This document shows, piece by piece, positions 59,356 to 64,000 of a DNA stretch of 64,000 nucleotides (position 1 is the first letter of the stretch; every line of letters starts with the position of its first letter). This stretch comes from Acuticoccus sp963704595 (GTDB lineage Bacteria > Pseudomonadota > Alphaproteobacteria > Rhizobiales > Amorphaceae), in NCBI GenBank assembly GCA_963704595.1, contig OY969922.1, positions 2,170,001-2,234,000 of the forward strand, written 5' to 3'. The translations under genes were made by a program, and so were the position numbers. Under the pieces are notes generated by a model that had not been told where the DNA came from, made no database searches, and was given only the letters and a program-made list of their open reading frames with translations.

Positions 59356-59763
59356 ATGAACCCCGTCAATCCCGTCGCCGCAACCACCGCGGCAGCCGCA
59401 GAAGCCGCGGCCGGCGCATCCGCCCGGACCGAGACGCTGGACTACGATTCCTTCCTGCGCCTCCTCGTCGAGCAGATGAAGAACCAGGATCCGCTGGAGC
59501 CGATGTCGGACACCGAATACATCGCCCAGCTCGCCAGCTTCTCGAACGTCGAGCAGAACATCATCACCAACGACCGCCTGAAGGCGCTGATGGCGAGCAG
59601 CGCCCTGTCGGACGCCCAGTCGCTCATCGGGCGCAACGTCACCACGGCGGAGGGCGTCAGCGGCACGGTTGCCAGCGTCGCGATCGCATCGGGCGAGATT
59701 CACGCGACGCTCACCAGCGGCGACACGGTCCTCGTCGGCGACGGGATCACCGTCTCGTCATGA
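59356..59763 (+). CDS. flgD: Flagellar hook-capping protein FlgD
   Basis: A 135-residue hook cap scaffold that allows FlgE to polymerise. The family motif is DYDSFLRLLVEQMKNQDPLE, PMSDTEYIAQLASFSNVEQN. A short C-terminal part (IGRNVTTAEGVSGTVASVAI) ends the protein; the large Ig/tudor domains of enteric FlgD are missing, as usual in rhizobia. The Ala-rich head (AATTAAAAEAAAGASA) is flexible. A GGAGAGG ribosome site precedes the ATG. The stop overlaps the fliQ ATG (ATGA). Confidence 0.95.
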   Translation: MNPVNPVAATTAAAAEAAAGASARTETLDYDSFLRLLVEQMKNQDPLEPMSDTEYIAQLASFSNVEQNIITNDRLKALMASSALSDAQSLIGRNVTTAEGVSGTVASVAIASGEIHATLTSGDTVLVGDGITVSS

Positions 59764-60026
59764 CCGAGGTCGATGCCGTCGATATGGTCCAGTCGGCGAT
59801 CTACACGGTGCTGATCGCGGCGGCGCCAGCGGTCATTGTCGCGATGGTGGTCGGCGTCAGCATCTCGCTGGTCCAGGCGCTGACGCAGGTCCAGGAAATC
59901 ACGCTGACCTTCATCCCCAAGATCGTCGCGATCCTCATCACCGCGGCGGTCAGCGCGACGTTCATCGGCGCCCACATCTTCGCGTTCACCGAGCTGATCT
60001 ACGGGCGCATCGCGTCCGGCTTCTGA
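59760..60026 (+). CDS. fliQ: Flagellar export-gate protein FliQ
   Basis: An 88-residue two-helix membrane protein of the FliPQR gate. The helices are about residues 14-38 (IYTVLIAAAPAVIVAMVVGV) and 52-75 (FIPKIVAILITAAVSATFIG). The family loop VSISLVQALTQVQEITLTFI lies between them. The N-terminus TEVDAVDMVQSAIYT is typical. It is coupled to flgD by ATGA and followed by a 144-base gap before flhA. Confidence 0.95.
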   Translation: MTEVDAVDMVQSAIYTVLIAAAPAVIVAMVVGVSISLVQALTQVQEITLTFIPKIVAILITAAVSATFIGAHIFAFTELIYGRIASGF

Positions 60027-60170
60027 AGAGTTCGGCAGGCGCTGCCATGCAAGGCGGCGCCCGCCACCTGAGCGTTTGTCGATCCGTCACGATCGCGGGC
60101 TGCTGAGCGGCCTCTCCGGCGAGGGGGTGTCGCGCTCCCTTGCGATCAACAGCCATGAAGGCCGTCGACC

Positions 60171-62276
60171 ATGAGCACCGCCGAAAACTACAATTCCGTC
60201 CCGTCGCGCTATGCGCGCCTCGTTCCGGGAGGACTGCGCGACGTCGCCTTCGCGATGGGCGTCATCGCGATGCTCGGCGTCCTCATCCTGCCGATCCCCA
60301 CCTTCCTGATCGATGTCGGGCTCGCCTTTTCGGTCGCCGTCGCCGTCCTCATCCTGATGGTGGCGCTCTGGATCGAGAAGCCGCTGGAATTCTCCTCCTT
60401 CCCGACGGTCCTCCTGATCGCGACGATGATGCGTCTCGCGCTCTCCATCGCGACGACCCGCCTGATCCTCGCCGACGGGCACGACGGCATCGACGCCGCC
60501 GGACAAGTGATCGCCGGATTCTCCAACTTCCTGATGTCTGGCGACTTCGTCATCGGCATCGTCGTCTTCCTGATCCTGGTGGTGGTGAACTTCCTCGTCA
60601 TCACCAAGGGCGCCACCCGTATCGCGGAGGTCGGCGCCCGCTTTACCCTCGACGCCATTCCCGGCAAGCAGATGGCGATCGACGCGGACCTTTCCGCAGG
60701 CCTCATCAACGACGCCGAAGCCCAGCGCCGCCGACGCGAGCTGGAGGAGGAAAGCGCGTTCTTCGGCTCCATGGACGGTGCCTCCAAGTTCGTGCGCGGG
60801 GAGGCGATCGCCTCGCTGATCGTGATCGCGGTCAACATCTTCGGCGGGATCGTGATCGCAACCACCCGCTACGGGATGGAGCTCGGCCCGGCGTCCGACG
60901 TCTTCACCCGCCTGTCGGTCGGCGATGGCCTCATCAGCCAGATCCCGGCGCTGATCATCTCACTCGCCGCAGGCCTTCTCGTCTCCAAGGGCGGCACGCG
61001 CGGCTCGGCCGACAAGGCGGTCCTCGGACAGCTCGGCGCCTACCCGCGCGCGCTGATGATGGCGTCGGGGATGATGGCGATCTTCGCGATCATGCCGGGC
61101 CTGCCGCCGATCCCGTTCATTGTGCTGTCGGGCATCCTGGCGTTCGTCGCCTACACAATCCCGCGCGCAAAGCGGGAGAAGGAAGCGGAACAGAAGCGCA
61201 AGGCACAGCGCGAGGTGGAGGAGACCGCACGCTCCCAGAAGGATTCGGTGCGCGACGAGCTCAACGTGCCCGAGCTCGAGCTCGTGGTCGGCAAGCAGCT
61301 TGCGCGGACCGTCCTGCGCTCGCCGACGGAGCTCACCCACCGCCTCGCCAAGATCCGCCGCAAGTTCGCCCGCGAATACGGCTTCGTCATCCCGGAAGTC
61401 AAAGTCTCCGAGGACCTCACGCTCGGGCCGAAGGACTACATGGTCCGCGTTCATGGCACCGTCGCGGCGACGCAGAGCCTGCGCGTGGGCGACTATCTCG
61501 TGGTCCTCGGCGACGGGCCGAAGCCGCGCGTGCCGGGCGATCCGGCCCGCGATCCCGCCTTCGGCATGGACGCGCTCTGGGTCAACGAAGCCTTCGTCTC
61601 GGACGTGACGCGCGAGGGGTTCGTCCCCATCGACAACGCCTCGGTCGTCCTCACCCACCTCGTCGAGATCGTACGCAACAACCTTGCACAGCTTCTCTCA
61701 TACAAGGACATGCGCGCGCTGCTCGACCGGCTCGACCCCGAATACAAGCGCCTGCTCGAGGAGATCGTGCCCTCGCAGATCTCCAACTCCGGCCTCCAGG
61801 CCGTCCTCAAGCTGCTCCTCGCCGAACGGGTCTCGATCCGCAACCTGCACCTCATCCTGGAAGCCGTGGCGGAGGTCAGCCCCCATGCGCGGCGGGCCGA
61901 GGCGGTGGCGGAGCACGTGCGCATCCGCCTCGCGGCCCAGATCTGCGGCGACCTTTCCGAGGACGGAACGCTCAAGGTCGTGCGGCTCGGCAACCGCTGG
62001 GACCTTGCGTTCCACCAGAGCCTCAAGCGCGACGCCAAGGGCGAGGTGATAGAGCTCGCGATGGACCCGCGCCTGGTCGAGGAGTTCGCCGAGGCGGCGT
62101 CGAAGACCATCAAGCAGACCATGGCCGAGCATCCGCGCTTCGCCGTCGTCACCGCGCCTGACGCGCGGCCCTACGTGCGCATGATCATCGAGCGGATGTT
62201 CCCCTCGATCGCGGTCCTGTCGCACCTGGAGATCGCGCGCGGCGCCACGGTCAAGCCCGTCGGCTCGGTATCGTGA
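60171..62276 (+). CDS. flhA: Flagellar export-gate protein FlhA
   Basis: A 701-residue membrane protein forming the nonameric ring above the ATPase. About eight membrane helices fill residues 25-330, including AFAMGVIAMLGVLILPIPTF and VAVAVLILMVALWIEKPLEF. The FHIPEP signature region is EVGARFTLDAIPGKQMAIDA, DLSAGLINDAEAQRRRRELE. The soluble export-substrate domain follows with GKQLARTVLRSPTELTHRLA, ANDVRDPAFGMDALWVNEAF-type sequence, LVEIVRNNLAQLLSYKDMRA and a C-terminal PSIAVLSHLEIARGATVKPV. The ATG at 60171 matches the usual N-terminus. Confidence 0.96.
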   Translation: MSTAENYNSVPSRYARLVPGGLRDVAFAMGVIAMLGVLILPIPTFLIDVGLAFSVAVAVLILMVALWIEKPLEFSSFPTVLLIATMMRLALSIATTRLILADGHDGIDAAGQVIAGFSNFLMSGDFVIGIVVFLILVVVNFLVITKGATRIAEVGARFTLDAIPGKQMAIDADLSAGLINDAEAQRRRRELEEESAFFGSMDGASKFVRGEAIASLIVIAVNIFGGIVIATTRYGMELGPASDVFTRLSVGDGLISQIPALIISLAAGLLVSKGGTRGSADKAVLGQLGAYPRALMMASGMMAIFAIMPGLPPIPFIVLSGILAFVAYTIPRAKREKEAEQKRKAQREVEETARSQKDSVRDELNVPELELVVGKQLARTVLRSPTELTHRLAKIRRKFAREYGFVIPEVKVSEDLTLGPKDYMVRVHGTVAATQSLRVGDYLVVLGDGPKPRVPGDPARDPAFGMDALWVNEAFVSDVTREGFVPIDNASVVLTHLVEIVRNNLAQLLSYKDMRALLDRLDPEYKRLLEEIVPSQISNSGLQAVLKLLLAERVSIRNLHLILEAVAEVSPHARRAEAVAEHVRIRLAAQICGDLSEDGTLKVVRLGNRWDLAFHQSLKRDAKGEVIELAMDPRLVEEFAEAASKTIKQTMAEHPRFAVVTAPDARPYVRMIIERMFPSIAVLSHLEIARGATVKPVGSVS

Positions 62277-62325
62277 CCGGGCCGCGGCGTCCGGCCGGCG
62301 TGCCGGGGGAGGCGGAGGCCGTCAG

Positions 62326-63081
62326 GTGACCGACGCGCCGTCGGACTATGTCCTCGCGATTGCCGTCCTGTTTGCCCGGATCGGCGCGATCTTCATGATC
62401 GCCCCTGGCCTTTCTTCGATGCGCGCGCCGGTGAAGGTCCGCCTTCTCATCGCGCTCGGCGTCACGCTCGCGCTCTCGCCGCCGCTCATCGACGTCGCGG
62501 CCGAGGCGGTCTCGAGCCGGACGCCGGCGGCGCTGGTGCGGGTGCTCGGGATGGAGGCGATCATCGGCCTCTTCATCGGCCTGATGGCGCGCCTCCTGAT
62601 GATGGCGCTCGACACGATGGCGATCGCGATTGCCAACATGGTCGGTCTCGGCGGCATTCCCGGCATGTCGGTCGATGGCAACGAACCCTCGCAGGCGGCG
62701 GCGTCGGTCTTCACCGTCACCGCGCTGATGATCATCTTCATCACCGACCTTCACCACGAGATCCTGCGCGCCGGGCTCGGCTCCTATGCCGTCGTCCCGC
62801 CCGGCGGCATCTACGACGCGCAGACTGCTCTCTCCGACATCGCCGGCAGGGCAGGGGACGCCTTCCTCGTCGCGCTCCGCCTCGCGGCGCCGTTCGTGGT
62901 CTATTCGATCATCGTCAACTTCGCGATCGGCCTCACCAACAAGCTGACGCCGCAGCTTCCGGTGTTCTTCGTCGCCCTCCCAATGGTGACCGCCGGCGGG
63001 TTGATGATGATGGCCTACGCGATCCGCGAGGTGATGTTCGCCTTCCGCATGGCGTTCGAGCAGTTCCTGGTGATGCTGTGA
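62326..63081 (+). CDS. fliR: Flagellar export-gate protein FliR
   Basis: A 251-residue membrane protein of the FliPQR gate. Helices and motifs include VLAIAVLFARIGAIFMIAPG, LIALGVTLALSPPLIDVAAE, GMEAIIGLFIGLMARLLMMA, NMVGLGGIPGMSVDGNEPSQ and AAPFVVYSIIVNFAIGLTNK, LTPQLPVFFVALPMVTAGGL. The start is GTG at 62326, 50 bases after flhA; no better ATG is in frame. The stop overlaps the next gene's GTG (GTGA), indicating coupling. With fliP on the other strand and fliQ upstream, the gate set is complete. Confidence 0.94.
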   Translation: MTDAPSDYVLAIAVLFARIGAIFMIAPGLSSMRAPVKVRLLIALGVTLALSPPLIDVAAEAVSSRTPAALVRVLGMEAIIGLFIGLMARLLMMALDTMAIAIANMVGLGGIPGMSVDGNEPSQAAASVFTVTALMIIFITDLHHEILRAGLGSYAVVPPGGIYDAQTALSDIAGRAGDAFLVALRLAAPFVVYSIIVNFAIGLTNKLTPQLPVFFVALPMVTAGGLMMMAYAIREVMFAFRMAFEQFLVML

Positions 63082-63515
63082 ACCGGGCGCGGCGCAAGCG
63101 GCTGGAGCGGCTCGCCCATGCCCAGCGTGCGCTGGCGGATGCGGCGGCCGTGCGCGAGCGCAGCGCGGTCGTCAGCCACCGCGAGAGTGCGGACGCTGCC
63201 GGCAAGATCCTGGGCGCGCTGGGCGCCGAAAGCCCGCTCCACGGCCACCTCGTCCTCACCATGGCGACGGCGCTCGACAACAACGCGCGCGAAACGAGCC
63301 GGCTGGAAGATGCGGTGCGAGCCTGCGAGACCGCCCGCGTCGCCGCGGACACCAGGGCACGGGCCCTCGAACGGCGCCACGCCGAAGCCGAAAAATCATT
63401 CCGCCGCGACCGCGAGCGCCGCGCGCTGGAGGCGATGGTCACGCCGGCGGTCGACCCGCACGCGCCGGAGAGCCCTCCCGCGCAAGCCTCTGACCAGCCG
63501 GACACCGTAACCTGA
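63078..63515 (+). CDS. FliJ-like coiled-coil protein
   Basis: A 145-residue, highly charged helical protein: NRARRKRLERLAHAQRALAD, ADTRARALERRHAEAEKSFR, RDRERRALEAMVTPAVDPHA. The composition (Arg, Ala, Glu) and one continuous coiled coil to about residue 118, with a Pro-rich tail, fit the FliJ/YscO chaperone-escort class and the gene position after fliR in rhizobia. FliJ enters the FliI ring like the gamma subunit of F1. No diagnostic residue pattern proves the identity, so the symbol is withheld. The start is GTG overlapping the fliR stop (GTGA). Confidence 0.6.
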   Translation: MNRARRKRLERLAHAQRALADAAAVRERSAVVSHRESADAAGKILGALGAESPLHGHLVLTMATALDNNARETSRLEDAVRACETARVAADTRARALERRHAEAEKSFRRDRERRALEAMVTPAVDPHAPESPPAQASDQPDTVT

Positions 63516-63570
63516 CCACAGATTTCCGGCTTCCCGTCCGTGGAGGCCCCTCAAACGCCGGAGCGATCGC

Positions 63571-63897
63571 ATGATCGAGCTTTCGTCCCTGTCCCCACTC
63601 GGAGCGCCCCCGCCTGACGCAAGGGCAGACGTCGCGTCCCTCTACGGCGCCCGCCCCGCAAGGGTCACGCCCGGGCAGACGCTGGGGGAAAAATTCGAGG
63701 CTGCGATGATGACGCCCATGATTGCCGCGATCCTCCCGCCGGACGACAGCGTCGTCTGGGGTGGGAGCGCCGGCAAGCTGTGGCGCGGTCTCTTCGCAGA
63801 GGAGATCGCCAATGCAACCGCGCGCGGTGGCGGCATCGGCGTTGCCGAGCTGATCGACCGCGCCATCGCGGAAAAGACGGAGAGCACCAGCTCATGA
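63571..63897 (+). CDS. Rod-binding protein (FlgJ N-terminal-like)
   Basis: A 108-residue protein matching the rod-binding domain of FlgJ (rod cap) without the C-terminal muramidase domain: LGEKFEAAMMTPMIAAILPP, VWGGSAGKLWRGLFAEEIAN, ATARGGGIGVAELIDRAIAE. This short form is the common rod cap in alphaproteobacteria. The N-terminus is Pro/Ala-rich. The ATG at 63571 is 55 bases after the FliJ-like stop, and its own stop overlaps the next ATG (ATGA). Confidence 0.82.
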   Translation: MIELSSLSPLGAPPPDARADVASLYGARPARVTPGQTLGEKFEAAMMTPMIAAILPPDDSVVWGGSAGKLWRGLFAEEIANATARGGGIGVAELIDRAIAEKTESTSS

Positions 63898-64000
63898 AAA
63901 GCAGCCCGCTCACCACCACGCTGATGCAGCTCGAGGCCGTGCTCGACGAGTCGGCCGACGCGATCCGCACCAAGGTGCCGGTCGACGATACCGCTGTGGT
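63894..64000 (+). CDS. FlgN-like flagellar chaperone, 5' end only (partial)
   Basis: Only 35 complete codons fall in the window: MKSSPLTTTLMQLEAVLDES, then ADAIRTKVPVDDTAV. The beginning resembles small helical FlgN-type chaperones found after the rod-binding gene in Rhizobiales, but too little is visible to be sure. The ATG overlaps the preceding stop (ATGA), so it continues the same operon beyond the window end. Confidence 0.55.
   Translation, partial: MKSSPLTTTLMQLEAVLDESADAIRTKVPVDDTAV

Noticed and set aside
60140..62161. Second plus-strand open frame within flhA
   Set aside because: Out-of-frame copy of flhA with Arg/Pro-rich translation; flhA itself has the FHIPEP signature in the other frame.
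1..64000. CRISPR arrays, insertion sequences, prophage or toxin-antitoxin modules
   Set aside because: No spaced direct repeats, transposase motifs, integrases or phage structural genes were recognised anywhere in the window.

Overview
The window is GC-rich, densely packed DNA from an alphaproteobacterium, most likely a Hyphomicrobiales (Rhizobiales) lineage. The evidence is the rhizobial style of the flagellar regulon (flagellin modulators FlaF and FlbT, MotC, MotE, the FtcR/Rem-type regulator, DUF1217 and DUF6468 proteins), a lipoyl domain fused to PDH E1-beta, and a fused indolepyruvate:ferredoxin oxidoreductase beside an Lrp-type regulator. Genus cannot be fixed from the sequence alone.

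Layout. (1) 1-13.3 kb, housekeeping: the 3' end of prfC, an Lrp/AsnC regulator divergent from a fused indolepyruvate oxidoreductase, a P1-family peptidase, an unknown exported protein, glmU, a small acidic protein, glmS, a DUF502 membrane protein, glyQ and an FtsB-like gene. (2) 13.3-16.7 kb: pdhA and pdhB, closed by a strong terminator with no pdhC behind them. (3) 17-19.5 kb: a chemotaxis and flagellar control island (cheZ, cheY, ftcR). (4) 19.7-28.3 kb, accessory: a TIM-barrel isomerase and an enolase-superfamily enzyme, a TolC-type outer-membrane protein, a PCMT-like protein, tRNA-Cys, a large modular GH5 cellulase, a small membrane peptide and a LOG-family protein. (5) 28.5-64 kb, a near-complete flagellar cluster in two divergent blocks. 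The minus block runs motA, fliM, DUF6468, fliN, fliG, flhB, flgBC, fliE, flgG, flgA, flgI, motE, flgH, fliL, fliP, two flagellins, fliF, fliH, motB, motC, fliK. The plus block runs DUF1217, flgF, fliI, flgE, flgK, flgL, flaF, flbT, flgD, fliQ, flhA, fliR, a FliJ-like gene, a rod-binding gene and an FlgN-like start.

Together region 5 encodes the export gate, ATPase complex, MS and C rings, rod, P and L rings, hook, hook-filament junction, filament and stator, with filament post-transcriptional control by FlaF/FlbT. Region 3 supplies the switch signal (CheY, CheZ) and probably the transcriptional activator (FtcR).

Caution: from about 1.2 to 9.7 kb nearly every gene is broken by single-base frame changes that can all be explained as extra bases. 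The repaired reading frames give ordinary full-length proteins, including the normally essential GlmU and GlmS. I treat this as sequence or assembly error rather than gene decay. Isolated shifts of the same kind occur near 27.4 kb and in flgH near 41.64 kb.
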